Shown here piece by piece: positions 49,147-58,393 of a stretch of DNA of 64,000 nucleotides; the stretch's first letter is position 1; each line of letters starts with the position of its first letter. The position numbers and the translations under genes were made by a program. The notes under the pieces are model-generated. The model ran no database searches and was not told where the DNA came from. It saw nothing but the letters and a program-made list of their open reading frames with translations. This DNA is from Listeria cornellensis FSL F6-0969. GTDB lineage: Bacteria > Bacillota > Bacilli > Lactobacillales > Listeriaceae. The stretch lies in NCBI RefSeq assembly GCF_000525855.1, contig NZ_AODE01000019.1:186001-250000 (forward strand), read 5' to 3'.

Positions 49147-49408
49147 AATCTAAAAACCATTTGGATATTTTTTTTAGCAATCTATTTAATGACTCTACTC
49201 TTGAAATAAAATTAGTTAACGCCTCTTCTTCTGAAGAAAATACTTTGATTCCTGATGGTGTTCCACGCTCTGATGTTGCAAAAACCTCATATACATTTTC
49301 ACTCTCATTAATCCCGACGTAGTTTGGTTCATTTCTGGAATTATCAAACCATATATAATTTGATAAATTATTATTATCTAAAATTCTTTTAGCTTCTTCT
49401 CGCGTCAT
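49127..49408 (-). CDS. Imm59-like immunity protein 1
   Basis: 93 residues: MTREEAKRILDNNNLSNYIW, NEPNYVGINESENVYEVFAT, SSEEEALTNFISRVESLN. This pattern (N-terminal EAKxILxxNNL helix, then YEVxATxxRG) is typical of immunity protein 59, often next to T7SS toxins. AGGAGGAGC precedes the ATG, 11 bases after the toxin. Confidence 0.75.
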   Translation of the reverse strand: MTREEAKRILDNNNLSNYIWFDNSRNEPNYVGINESENVYEVFATSERGTPSGIKVFSSEEEALTNFISRVESLNRLLKKISKWFLDYEHFRS

Positions 49409-49419
49409 AATAGCTCCTC

Positions 49420-50940
49420 CTATAATATCTTTAATAGTTTTAATCCCTCTAGCATACTTGCGGGTAATGGTAATTGGTATTGTACACCACCACCATTTGC
49501 GCCAAAACCTTTGGCAATACCGCCTTTTTGAATAGCCAACTCTTCAAAAGTCAGACCCCAAGTATTCATGTAATCATCTATATCATTTTTCAATTCAATG
49601 TTAAGACATTCATCGTAATATTTTTTGATATTCTTAAAATTCCCCGTAATTTTATATTGATGATATTTAGACATATCTTCAATATATGGCAACGAGCGCT
49701 TATCATACGAAAATGGCTTACCTTTTTCAAGAGGGGATGTAAACCTTCCCTCTACTGGCCCATATCTATCAATAACTTCTCCCACTTTAGGTATATATGC
49801 TTCTTTAATTGGATTCCCGAATTTGTCTAGCTTAAATCCATCGTTTGGTACTTGCGCCCAGTCAATTCTTCCCTCGTGTGTTAACACGCTTGAATTCTTA
49901 GGTATTTGTACACTATCTGGCCACTTACCAGTCTTTAGATACACCTGAGCAGCATCTTTATTTATCCCATTCAAATATTTAAATAGTTCATCTGGCGAAC
50001 ATGTAGTTTGCCTCAGTAATACCTCCGTTGATGACCGTACTTTATTTATGCCTGATAATTTATTAATGTCTGATATACCTTTCGTAATTCCGATGGCCCC
50101 TGCGAATAAAATAGAAGTCTGTGTTAAACCATACGCATCACCACTCTTATACGGTTCCAAATAACTATCCACTATACTGCTCCAAAGCATATTTACCGTA
50201 CCAGACGGATCACTTTTTAAATTGGTAAACAAGCTTACAAGCCCTTCTAATTGCTTTTCTGGATGTTTCAAACTTTCTATCGCTCTTTTGCCGAATCTAA
50301 AAATAGAATCTCTCGTAGAAGCACCGATTTGCCGTACTTTATTTCGATCGTATTGGCGATAATCTTTCTCGATTGTAGAAGCGTGTACGTGATCCATTTC
50401 CATGAGACGTCGCATATCTTGGCTAATGCGGTGCATCGCTTCGCCTTCGTTTTGTTGTAATTGCGTCAACTTTTGCCTCAGGTAATCATCTAAGTCTTCC
50501 ATCAAACCTTGGTTATGACGCATCACCCACAATGCATCTGGATCATCTGGTATGCGCTCGATGCTTGGCTGTGGCACACGGAATACTTCTCTTTTGGCGT
50601 CATCTAAAGCATAACCTTGCATTTCGGCCGCTTTTTGAAGGCCTCGCGCATCAATGAACATATCCTGATTGCGATAAATCGGACTATCGATATCTTTAAC
50701 ATCATTCACATAGTTTTCTAAATACGTAAAGAGTTTTGTCACCGTTCCTTGTTGCCGGGAAATATCATCACGGTGGGCGCCAAATTCAATAGTAAGCGTA
50801 TCCGCTAATTTCCCTTTTTGCTTAGACACCGCATCCTGAACGTTCACTAGAACACTGTCCAGCGTTTCTAAGCTTGCTTTCATTTTATGCAAGGAAGTCA
50901 GCGCTTCTTCTAATTCTCCCATATTTAGTTTAAAATCCAT
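49420..50940 (-). CDS. T7SS toxin with C-terminal TNT (NAD glycohydrolase) domain
   Basis: 506 residues, frame intact. The N-terminal ~240 residues are helical (LNMGELEEALTSLHKM, LFTYLENYVNDVKDID) as in WXG/LXG-type export modules. A Gly-rich hydrophobic stretch (ILFAGAIGITKG) follows. The last ~110 residues match the tuberculosis necrotizing toxin fold: GEVIDRYGPVEGRFTSP, FSYDKRSLPY, YHQYKI, GIAKGFGANGGGVQYQLP. TNT hydrolyses NAD+; the RYG, GRF and GGGxQ blocks and the Gln are conserved. GGGAGGC precedes the ATG. Two Imm59-like genes follow and two small partner genes precede. Confidence 0.88.
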   Translation of the reverse strand: MDFKLNMGELEEALTSLHKMKASLETLDSVLVNVQDAVSKQKGKLADTLTIEFGAHRDDISRQQGTVTKLFTYLENYVNDVKDIDSPIYRNQDMFIDARGLQKAAEMQGYALDDAKREVFRVPQPSIERIPDDPDALWVMRHNQGLMEDLDDYLRQKLTQLQQNEGEAMHRISQDMRRLMEMDHVHASTIEKDYRQYDRNKVRQIGASTRDSIFRFGKRAIESLKHPEKQLEGLVSLFTNLKSDPSGTVNMLWSSIVDSYLEPYKSGDAYGLTQTSILFAGAIGITKGISDINKLSGINKVRSSTEVLLRQTTCSPDELFKYLNGINKDAAQVYLKTGKWPDSVQIPKNSSVLTHEGRIDWAQVPNDGFKLDKFGNPIKEAYIPKVGEVIDRYGPVEGRFTSPLEKGKPFSYDKRSLPYIEDMSKYHQYKITGNFKNIKKYYDECLNIELKNDIDDYMNTWGLTFEELAIQKGGIAKGFGANGGGVQYQLPLPASMLEGLKLLKIL

Positions 50941-51229
50941 CAGCCTTTGCCTCCCAACTTCGCATCGGTTTCGATGAATGCTCGTACCGCGGCTTGACTA
51001 TCAACCAAGGATTGCTTTAGTTTCGTGAACTGGTCGGCTCTTATTTCTTGCCTAAACCTTCTTTTACTTCGATGTAGCGAGTCATGAAATTGGGAGAAAC
51101 TTGCTTATTTAGTTTATCCAATGTGTGCTGAATTGTTGTCGCTTCGGCCTTAAACTCCACTACTGCTTGCTCCCCCACTTGTAATTGTTTTAAAATCCAA
51201 GTTGTATCGATATCAATTTGTGTGGACAT
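50940..51229 (-). CDS. Small helical T7SS partner (YwqI/DUF5344-like), frame broken
   Basis: About 96 residues: MSTQIDIDTTWILKQLQVGE, helical middle, and after repair of a break near 51048 (EVKEG to RQEIRADQ) the end FTKLKQSLVDSQAAVRAF. Its stop TGA shares a base with the toxin ATG. Position and size match YwqI-type WXG100-like partners of LXG toxins. Confidence 0.65.
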
Positions 51230-51231
51230 CC

Positions 51232-51450
51232 TTATCTCTCCCTCCGTAAAGCATTCTCTGTTTGTTCACAGTAGGAGATCATGTCTTTAGCTTCCTCTTC
51301 CATTTGATTAAGCCTATGTATCATTTTCTCCTCTATTTCGTGATTTTCATCTTGAATACCGTTTTTCCTACTCTTAATACCATCTACTATACTCTCTAGT
51401 CTATGCTTTCTAGTAGATATCGCATGCCTAACTTGTTCGTAATGCGGCAT
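51232..51450 (-). CDS. Small coiled-coil T7SS partner (YwqH-like)
   Basis: 72 residues, one long charged helix (QVRHAISTRKHRLESIVDG, MIHRLNQMEEEAKDMISYC). First gene of the TNT toxin operon. AGAGGGAG before the ATG. Likely an export partner or chaperone by analogy with YwqH-YwqI-YwqJ. Confidence 0.6.
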   Translation of the reverse strand: MPHYEQVRHAISTRKHRLESIVDGIKSRKNGIQDENHEIEEKMIHRLNQMEEEAKDMISYCEQTENALRRER

Positions 51451-51620
51451 ATGGCACTCCCTCTCATGTTAGTATCTTCCACATTAATTATAGCAAATCA
51501 AAACTAAATAATATAGCATCAGGACTAACTTTAAAAAATTTATCTACTTTTTGAAATTTTTTCTATGGCAAACTTTGTATATGTTGTTTATAATATATAC
51601 ATATAGAAAAATAGGGAGAG

Positions 51621-53175
51621 ATGGGCTTGCTAAAACCGACAGTACGACTTAAAGATTTAAATTTTGGTAAGATTGATGGATCATCTGAATCAACTATGGA
51701 TAATTTTAGAGAACTTTTTTTACACTGCTGATGGAAAATCAGAAGAGCTACTCTTACCAGAAAAATTTATTATATCCGGTAGAAAGGGAACAGGGAAAAC
51801 TATCTTAGCACACTATGCCATGGATACGTTGGATAAAAAAAAAGAATCACTCCTCTGCTATTTTTAATAGTGTAGATTTTGTTAAGTTGAAATTAGAAGA
51901 ATTTTCAAAAGACGATATTTCTGATGAAGAAATGACATTATTTTGGAAATGGGTATTCCTTTACTATATCGCAGAGACATTAGAAGATGGTTTCAATAAA
52001 AGATGGGTTGCCAAACGTTTTTGTAAGCCATATAAACAGTTAAAAGATTTTCTAAATAAATCTAATCTAGAAGATATATTTAAGTTGTCGAAATTTTCGA
52101 AAGGAAGTAGTTCTAAATTACGTGGGAAAGTTAGCACATTACCAGTATTGGAAAGCGAGGCGACCGTTGAAGAAACTGGTAATAGTGATTTTAAAAACAA
52201 GCTATACTACGAAAAAATTAGTAGTCTTGAAAAATTAATTATGGCTTGTTTAAAGAAACACCAAGTAATGATATTCTTTGATGATCTTGATGAATATCAA
52301 AACAAAATTTTTAGTAAGATCGAGTCAAACAGAGTATTCTACTTCATGCTCTTATCTATGTTAGACGCTGCAAAATCCATAAATACTAAAATAATACGAA
52401 ATAAAATCCCTCACTCCAAAATAGTTATTTTAATGCGAGATGATATCCTATCCCGACTACATGAGCATTCTAGCAATTCAAATAAACTTGTTACAGAAGG
52501 ATCTGTTGATTTATATTGGTTTACACGTGGGGAACGTGAAAATCCTTGGAATCATCCAATAATTGATATGGTTCTATCCAAAATACGAAACAGCACTGAA
52601 GCATACTCTACACTTTCCAACGAAATACTATTTAATTTACTCTTTCCAGACAAGGTACGATATAAAAATGTCACCGAATATTTACTTTCTAACAGCTATG
52701 GCCGCCCGCGAGATGTAATACAATATCTTTCTTTAATCAAAAAAAAATAACCCTGAAGCAGTGGCTTTTACTGAGGATAGTTTTACACTTTATGCACCTA
52801 CTTATTCAGCATGGTTTTATAGAGAACTAACAAATGAAATCAGTATCCATGATAACCAGAAATCAATTTCTGCTTGCTTGATGTTGATTGAGAATTTTAA
52901 ATCGCGACATTTCTTACTCCCAGAGATTGAAGAATTCTATCTCGCGCGTCAAGAGAACTATCCTGATATTGATAATCTTGCTGAAACACTAGAACACTTA
53001 TACGAACTAGGGGTCCTGGGAAACTCTTGGAAAACACCTACCAACCCTCGTATCAAGAAAAAAAAGAACTAGAGTAATGTATAACTGGTCTTACAGAGAA
53101 AATTCTAAAGAACGTCCTAACATGGAACAATTATTTTCTGTTCACTATGCTCTACACCAAAGATTTAATTTGTGA
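51621..53175 (+). CDS. P-loop ATPase, Sll1717-like (candidate defence protein), frame broken four times
   Basis: About 517 residues after repair of T7 (~51715), A9 (~51835), A8 (~52739) and A8 (~53059) runs. N-terminus VRLKDLNFGKIDGSSES, Walker A GRKGTGKT, Walker B MIFFDDLDEYQ, a sensor-like SNSYGRPRDVIQYL, and a C-terminal winged-helix-like end (LAETLEHLYELGVLGN, PNMEQLFSVHYALHQRF). This is the layout of STAND-like P-loop ATPases of the Sll1717 family, which turn up in defence islands. The ATG at 51621 has GGGAG very close; a TTG at 51627 is an alternative. Plus strand, opposite to all neighbours. Confidence 0.72.
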
Positions 53176-53183
53176 CAAACAAA

Positions 53184-53213
53184 AAGCCTTCGAAATTAAT
53201 CGAAGGCTTCTTT
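53184..53213 (+). terminator. Terminator of the ATPase gene
   Basis: AAGCCTTCGA / TCGAAGGCTT stem with loop AATTAA, then CTTT; A5 ahead. It works mainly on the plus strand. Confidence 0.8.
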
Positions 53214-53425
53214 AGAGGCTATGATGTCCTCTCAATCTAGGGTAATTAAATCCCTTATAAACTAGTTTATATATTATATAATACCACACTTTTATATAAT
53301 TAAAACAATTATTAGGAAATTCTTAACTAATTTTAATTATATCATCACTTTCTCTAAGCAATTGAATAATACATCGCAACAAATTTCGGCAATCAAAAAA
53401 TACTATTCTTACGAGGTGAATGAAT

Positions 53426-54113
53426 TTGGAAAAAGAAATAAAATGGGGTTGGGATGAAACCTGGGCAGTGATAAGAGGAATACAAGTTCTACTTAGTATA
53501 ATCATAACTTCTTACTTAGTTAGCAAAGATGTGTCCGAGCTGGGTTTAGTTATTTTTTACAACATATCAGCTACATTCCTACCTTCCATACTTTTTGGTA
53601 ATAAAAACATATCTAAGATTGTTCAAAAAAAGTTATTCAAAGAAATTAATACAGCCTACTACAACTATCTGGGGGTTTGCGTCGTTTTTTTTTGCTAACT
53701 TGACTGCCCTTTCGCTAATAACCTATGCTCTGAACACTTCTGGGGTAACTGATATAGAAGTACAAAAAGATATGGCTCTCCTATCATGGATTATCTCTCC
53801 CATGGCTATAGCATCATTCCTAATCGTAGTAGTGATAGCAACCTTAGGATGTGTTGCTTTTCTAATGTTATGTCTAAAATTTTCCTTTATATTTTATATC
53901 CCGCTTATCTTCTTTACGTTGATGTCCGGATTGTTAACTGTAACAAGTCTTAATGTCGGATCTATAGAGAGTATTTATTGCATTGCGTCATTTTTAGTCA
54001 CCTCAGCGCTTTGCGCAGCACTTTACATTACATCGAGAAAACCTAACCAGACAAAACCTCAATTAAATAATAACAAACAAAAATTAAATAGGTATAGGAA
54101 AAAATCAGATTAA
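53426..54113 (+). CDS. Multi-pass membrane protein, unknown, frame broken
   Basis: About 228 residues with six hydrophobic helices. GAGGTG spaced 7 bases before a TTG at 53426 supports that start over an ATG at 53420. The frame shifts at the T9 run 53684-53692 (VCVVFF to ANLTALSLI). It has a basic, Asn/Lys-rich tail. It follows the ATPase and could be its membrane partner or effector; that is inference. Confidence 0.6.
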
Positions 54114-54231
54114 CCATCTGTTTGATACCTAGGTATTTTTCTTTCCAATTGATAAAAATTGAAAGCTTTTCCAGACTCAAACATTATCATAGGAACTATC
54201 CATCACATAATAGATTATAGGAGGAATTATC

Positions 54232-54875
54232 ATAGTTAATTTTATTACTTGGCTCTACGAAAAAAAAGTGGCGTACATTGATAGTCTTTTTTTGTTGCTA
54301 CTATTATTTTCTTATTAATAAGCTTTCCAATCGCATCTTGGGATACCCTTGACCATAGAAAAGATATTTTACTGATAATATCTTCTATATATTTAATATT
54401 TATTTATTTAATAGCTATCGGTCTTATAATTTCACCAACTTATGAGTATTCAACGAAATATTTTAAAGATGGAGAAGATCTACTTATTAATTTTGAAATC
54501 TTGCCCTTTTCAATTAATAAAGAAAAAAATTATACCAATACAGATACATTTAATAAAATGAAAATCATTAATTCCAATGTACAATCTTTGTCTATTTACG
54601 ATAAAGAATTACTTTTAGCTTATTTAAAGGCTAAAAAAAGTGTTCCTATCCCAACTCTAATTATACTTGGAATTACAGTAATTTTTGGAGTCATTACCTC
54701 CTTATTAGTAAAATATTATGAGTCTGATCCCCTAGTTCCTCTCTCTATTATTCTTATGGCTTTCTATTTCTTTGCTTATCCAATAAAAAATTTTATTTCA
54801 GGGCATCGGCGTAGAAATTTAACTGAAAACTATTTAATTAATCTTCTCGAAAATGAAATAGGCCTCCGAAAATAA
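54232..54875 (+). CDS. Membrane protein with unusual start, unknown, frame broken
   Basis: About 214 residues: VNFITWLYEKKVAYIDSLF, membrane helices (TIIFLLISFPIASW; IYLIFIYLIAIGLII; IPTLIILGITVIFGVI; PLSIILMAFYFFAYPI), and a cytoplasmic stretch between. A fine AGGAGGAA site stands at the right distance before an ATA codon (54232), with no ATG/GTG/TTG nearby. Either ATA is used or the base is wrong. At least one further break lies in the A8/T7 runs near 54278-54294. The stop TAA lies in the loop of the following terminator. Confidence 0.5.
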
Positions 54876-54891
54876 TTCGGAGGCCTATTTC
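54855..54891. terminator. Bidirectional terminator at the prophage boundary
   Basis: 16-base perfect stem GAAATAGGCCTCCGAA / TTCGGAGGCCTATTTC with loop AATAA that includes the stop codon of the upstream gene. It stops both the plus-strand membrane-protein gene and the minus-strand prophage late operon. Confidence 0.9.
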
Positions 54892-54893
54892 AT

Positions 54894-55391
54894 CTATAAA
54901 GTTGTAAACCGTGCGATATTATCGAAACCGTAGTTATCAACCCGAAGTACATCGGAAGACTTAACCCAGAAATTCCATCCCCAGGCATCTGAATAAACGG
55001 CACAACGTATATAAGTCACTCCGCTGATTTTCTTAGTAACTGTTGGTTTAACCCTAACAACCTCATTTACACCCATGTTAGCACCCCCGGAATCACCAGG
55101 GAGTCTAATTGTTTTCTTCATAACAGCAGCATACCACCCATTCGATGACACAGGGCATAGTCTTTGCGTTAAAAGAGAAAAGCCCGTAGTACCGCGAAAC
55201 GATAATTTACCATCACCAATATAATTCACAATAGCCCCTCGTGGTACTGTGCGTAACAGTTTCTTATTTGAGCCAAATTTCGTGTTAAAAATCCCCGTAT
55301 CTTCCACAGCAATATCCTTTTGTGCAAACGCAATAGACGGGACGCTAAATACTAGCAATCCCGCCATTAACATAATCATTAATTTTTTCAT
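54894..55391 (-). CDS. Secreted protein of unknown function at prophage end (moron)
   Basis: 165 residues. Signal peptide MKKLMIMLMAGLLVFSVPSIAFAQ, then a beta-rich, SH3-like segment (KKLLRTVPRGAIVNYIGDG, RLPGDSGGANMG, WGWNFWVKSSDVLRV). It follows the endolysin on the same strand and is not a lysis gene, so it may be a lysogenic-conversion factor. The only Cys residues (LCPVS, IRCAV) could form a disulfide. Confidence 0.65.
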   Translation of the reverse strand: MKKLMIMLMAGLLVFSVPSIAFAQKDIAVEDTGIFNTKFGSNKKLLRTVPRGAIVNYIGDGKLSFRGTTGFSLLTQRLCPVSSNGWYAAVMKKTIRLPGDSGGANMGVNEVVRVKPTVTKKISGVTYIRCAVYSDAWGWNFWVKSSDVLRVDNYGFDNIARFTTL

Positions 55392-55422
55392 TTTATAAAC
55401 TCCCTTTTCTCCATTTTATTTT

Positions 55423-56329
55423 TTAGAATCCACGCATTTTTTTTGAGTAATTGCGTGTTTTGCGCTGCTGTACCTGTATAGTTCTTAATACCATTTTGAG
55501 ATGCAAGTTTAGCGCGAGAGGCCTTATCTGATGCTTTTTTTACGGATACGAGGTAATCAACTAGCGAATTTCCTTTGTAAACCGATTGCGTTGGTTTAGA
55601 CGGTGCCGCGCCTGCTTTTAGTTTATTCAATAACGCCGTATTCTGTGCAGCTGTGCCAGTATAGTTTGCGATTCCATAATTAACAGCTAACTTTTTACGA
55701 TTCGCCATACTGGAATCGATTTTTTTACTGTTGAGGTAGTCCACGACACTACCGCCTGCGTTTGTACTACCTGTTGCTGGCTTACTTGGCGTAATTGAAG
55801 GTTTAGATGGCGCTTTAGTAATTCTACTGTACTCATCAATAATTGCCTTTTGCACTGTAGCCCAGCGTTTTTCGTCAAGAATACGGTGCGGGCAGTGCTT
55901 ACCACTCCAATCTTCATGTTTTTTAATAGTATCAGTCGTAGCAACAATTCCTTGTTGCACACAAAGCGCTGCAATATACTTAATAGCGTTTTGTTCTGAT
56001 TTAGTGTACTTAGATCCGCCTGACTTAGAATAACAAATCTCTACACCAATCGTATTGCGGTTACCGTATCCATTAGCCCCATCTCCACAGTGCCATGCAT
56101 TCCTATTAAATGGAATACCTTGAATTGCGCCCAGGTCATCTACAGCGATATGGAAACTAACTTGGTTTGCGTTAGTAACTTCATAGCTAACTTCATTCGA
56201 AGCCTTAGCATCATTGTAGGTGTTATGGATAGTGATTTTCTTTGCGATCATGACGTTAGGGCATTTAATCGAATATTTTGAGGAGGGAACTAGGTTTTGT
56301 GTAAATTCAATTCCATTTACTTGTGTCAT
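55423..56329 (-). CDS. Phage endolysin, N-acetylmuramoyl-L-alanine amidase, C-terminus frame-shifted
   Basis: About 301 residues. Amidase_2 domain (ITIHNTYNDA, zinc His; HIAVDDLGAIQGIPFNRNAWHCGDG; NTIGVEICYS; KKHEDWSGKHCPHRIL with the other zinc ligands). Two ~48-residue wall-binding repeats follow (SVVDYLNSKKIDSS.. and SLVDYLVSVKKASD.., each ending GTAAQNTxLL). An A8 run (coding) at ~55436 hides the natural end LLKKMRGF at 55423; read uncorrected it runs on to 55388. It degrades peptidoglycan at the end of the phage cycle together with the holin. Confidence 0.92.
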
Positions 56330-56331
56330 GA

Positions 56332-56562
56332 TTATTCACCTACTTTCTTGATTTCATCGACTCTGAACACTTGAGTAACTCGGTTTTCACCTAAATAAAA
56401 ACTTACAGAAATAAGCTTTTTATCGCTTTCAGTGAACAACATAGTAACATTTCCTTTGTAGTTAGCGCCCTCCATGATTCGTTTTGCTTCACCATCAAGA
56501 AATGGATCATTTTTTACTTTGTTAATATCAACAATTACAACCTCATCATTTTTGTTAAACAT
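56332..56562 (-). CDS. Small phage protein, unknown
   Basis: 76 residues, no signal or membrane helix (NDEVVIVDINKVKNDPFLD, VTMLFTESDKKLISVSF). It lies between holin and amidase with one-base spacing and overlaps. No family recognised. Confidence 0.65.
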   Translation of the reverse strand: MFNKNDEVVIVDINKVKNDPFLDGEAKRIMEGANYKGNVTMLFTESDKKLISVSFYLGENRVTQVFRVDEIKKVGE

Positions 56563-56855
56563 TATTTATCATCCTCTCCAATTTTCGTATCCTGTAATTC
56601 TTTCTTCTCAGCCTCGTAAATTTTTCCTTTTTCGATTAGCTCGGCTTGCCGTTTCCCATTTTTAAATAAAAAGGTATTTTTGAAAACCGCGTAAAGTGTT
56701 CCTCCAAATACAACTGCTGCAACAATCACAGTAACCACAGCGTTAATACTTTCTACAGTTAACCAGTCGAAATGAAGATTCAGTGTCATTAATAAGCTAT
56801 AAATAGCCATCAACAAACCTGTCAATTGTGTAACCCATTGTTTCTTTGTACTCAT
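56562..56855 (-). CDS. Phage holin (phi LC3 type)
   Basis: 97 residues. Two membrane helices (QLTGLLMAIYSLLMTLNLHF and the VTVIVAAVVFGGTLYAVF segment) and a charged C-terminus rich in Lys/Glu. Size, helix spacing and its place just before the amidase fit phi LC3-family holins. GGGGGTGG sets the ATG at 56855. Confidence 0.85.
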   Translation of the reverse strand: MSTKKQWVTQLTGLLMAIYSLLMTLNLHFDWLTVESINAVVTVIVAAVVFGGTLYAVFKNTFLFKNGKRQAELIEKGKIYEAEKKELQDTKIGEDDK

Positions 56856-56917
56856 AATTACCACCCCCTTTCCATAAAAAATAACGCTGAATGAGCGCTA
56901 TAATTTTGGTGTGTTAT

Positions 56918-57313
56918 TTAAAAAAAATAATTAGCAAGTGGGGACGCGATTGCAGCAATAACGGTGAGTCCAATCCCTACAGCCCCAATAACTGCAACGA
57001 TAATTCTCCCCTTGGTATCAATTTTTGTTTTGCTCAAATCTTTCTCACTCTCAATTTTCACTAAAGCTACAGCATGCTCATTGAGTTTTTCATTTATTTT
57101 CTTTTGATCCACCGCTTGTTCTTTTACTGATTCTTTCGTTTCTCTCGTATTTAATTCAATGTTAGTTAATATGGCATTTGTTTTTGCATTAGATAATCGA
57201 AGTTCTCCAACAATATCTTCTAAACCATTTACTCGCCTATTAATTTTAGCCTTATGCTTTTGAAAATCTTTTTGCGTGACATACTCTATTTCTGTTTTTT
57301 GCGGTGATTCCAT
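56918..57313 (-). CDS. XhlA-like phage protein with C-terminal membrane helix
   Basis: 131 residues: a long coiled coil (INRRVNGLEDIVGELRLSN, EKLNEHAVALVKIESEK) then one C-terminal helix (RIIVAVIGAVGIGLTVIAAIA). This is the haemolysin XhlA/A118 gp23-like layout; such proteins assist holins. It overlaps the upstream membrane gene by 28 bases. Confidence 0.75.
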   Translation of the reverse strand: MESPQKTEIEYVTQKDFQKHKAKINRRVNGLEDIVGELRLSNAKTNAILTNIELNTRETKESVKEQAVDQKKINEKLNEHAVALVKIESEKDLSKTKIDTKGRIIVAVIGAVGIGLTVIAAIASPLANYFF

Positions 57314-57699
57314 GCCATAACACCCCCGTATATCGCAATACCCAGTTGCAAAATTGCCATCATAGAATACCTTGCCGCGAATAAAGTATAGTCTGTCGTA
57401 TCAAACCGAGCGATAGCGTATAAAAACATGACACATGAACCAATCAATCCACCGAAAAGAAAAGAAACATAGGCTGTTTTTGTTTTGTTCACAATTCCGA
57501 ACATTAACAGAATAGAGCTACTTAGAAATATCAGTCCCCACATATCCATCGTAAATAAACTGCCTAATTGCTGGTACAGTAGACTATGTTCTATAACTTG
57601 GTTCCCAGAAATTATGAAGAAAAGCCCCGTCAGCAGATTGTATAGCAACATCACAAATGCAATTCCTTCTATTGAATCGTCATATTTTTTATCTTTCAT
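57286..57699 (-). CDS. Four-helix phage membrane protein
   Basis: 137 residues from the ATG at 57699 (AGGGGTTG upstream). Four membrane helices (IAFVMLLYNLLTGLFFIIS, WGLIFLSSSILLMFGIV, YVSFLFGGLIGSCVMFLYAI, MMAILQLGIAIYGGVMAW). Found in the lysis region of Listeria-type phages; role uncertain. Confidence 0.65.
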   Translation of the reverse strand: MKDKKYDDSIEGIAFVMLLYNLLTGLFFIISGNQVIEHSLLYQQLGSLFTMDMWGLIFLSSSILLMFGIVNKTKTAYVSFLFGGLIGSCVMFLYAIARFDTTDYTLFAARYSMMAILQLGIAIYGGVMAWNHRKKQK

Positions 57700-57734
57700 T
57701 ATCAACAACCCCTTTCTTTCCAATAAAAATAGCG

Positions 57735-57884
57735 CTACTCAGCGCTTATTTCTTCTTGTTTTGCATAGTGCTCATCTAATGCTTGTTTCACCTGATCCCT
57801 ATAGCGCATTGGAACATCCTCTATCGTCCTATCTACACCCTTATCGAGTATAGATTCAACAAATTTTTTAATTAAAAAACTCAT
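57735..57884 (-). CDS. CD1375-like small phage protein
   Basis: 49 residues: MSFLIKKFVESILDKG, TIEDVPMRYRDQVKQALDEH. The (T)IEDVPxRxRxxV core is that of the CD1375/XkdX-type short proteins between tail fibres and holin. GAGGTGCCGAT precedes the ATG at 57884. Confidence 0.75.
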   Translation of the reverse strand: MSFLIKKFVESILDKGVDRTIEDVPMRYRDQVKQALDEHYAKQEEISAE

Positions 57885-57894
57885 ATCGGCACCT

Positions 57895-58393
57895 CTATTC
57901 TAAACTTTCTGTTATGATATCTAGCAATATTTCTCGCAGTTCCACATTATCTTGCTTTGCGACTTCAATCTCTTTTACTAGTAATTCTGCTTGGCTTGGT
58001 TGAGGCGGAATCATTTCAGGTGTTTCACCATTTATCCACCGTTTCCCATTCCAAGTTGCATCATTCGCAGGACTCGGTGCAGGTTCCCATGTACAGTTAT
58101 CAGGTAATATAAAAATCTCCTTTATTAAAACATCCGGAATATGAGTTGGCTCAAGAAAAATAGTTTCTATCTTTATCTCACTTTCCTCACCTTCAGCTAG
58201 GTTCTCAGTATTATTCTCACGTTCAATAGTAACCTCCTGTAGTGGAAATAATAATTTTTGATGTTCACTTGCTTCACCGAAATCATTAAATTCCTTACCA
58301 TCATCCGTAATGTAGATATACTTGGGGAATACAATACTATCTTTTAAAAAAAATACGATTTTCATCAAATTCATAGGCTAGTTGGAAATTCAT
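57895..58393 (-). CDS. Phage tail-associated protein, frame broken
   Basis: About 165 residues: MNFQLAYEFDENRIFF, break in an A7/T run at ~58346-58352, then KDSIVFPKYIYITDDGKEFN. The C-terminal half has WEPAPSPANDATWNGKRW, like chaperone or spike-associated modules of phage tails, and a helical end. GAGGTGATAGT before the ATG. It overlaps the BppU stop (ATGA). Confidence 0.65.
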
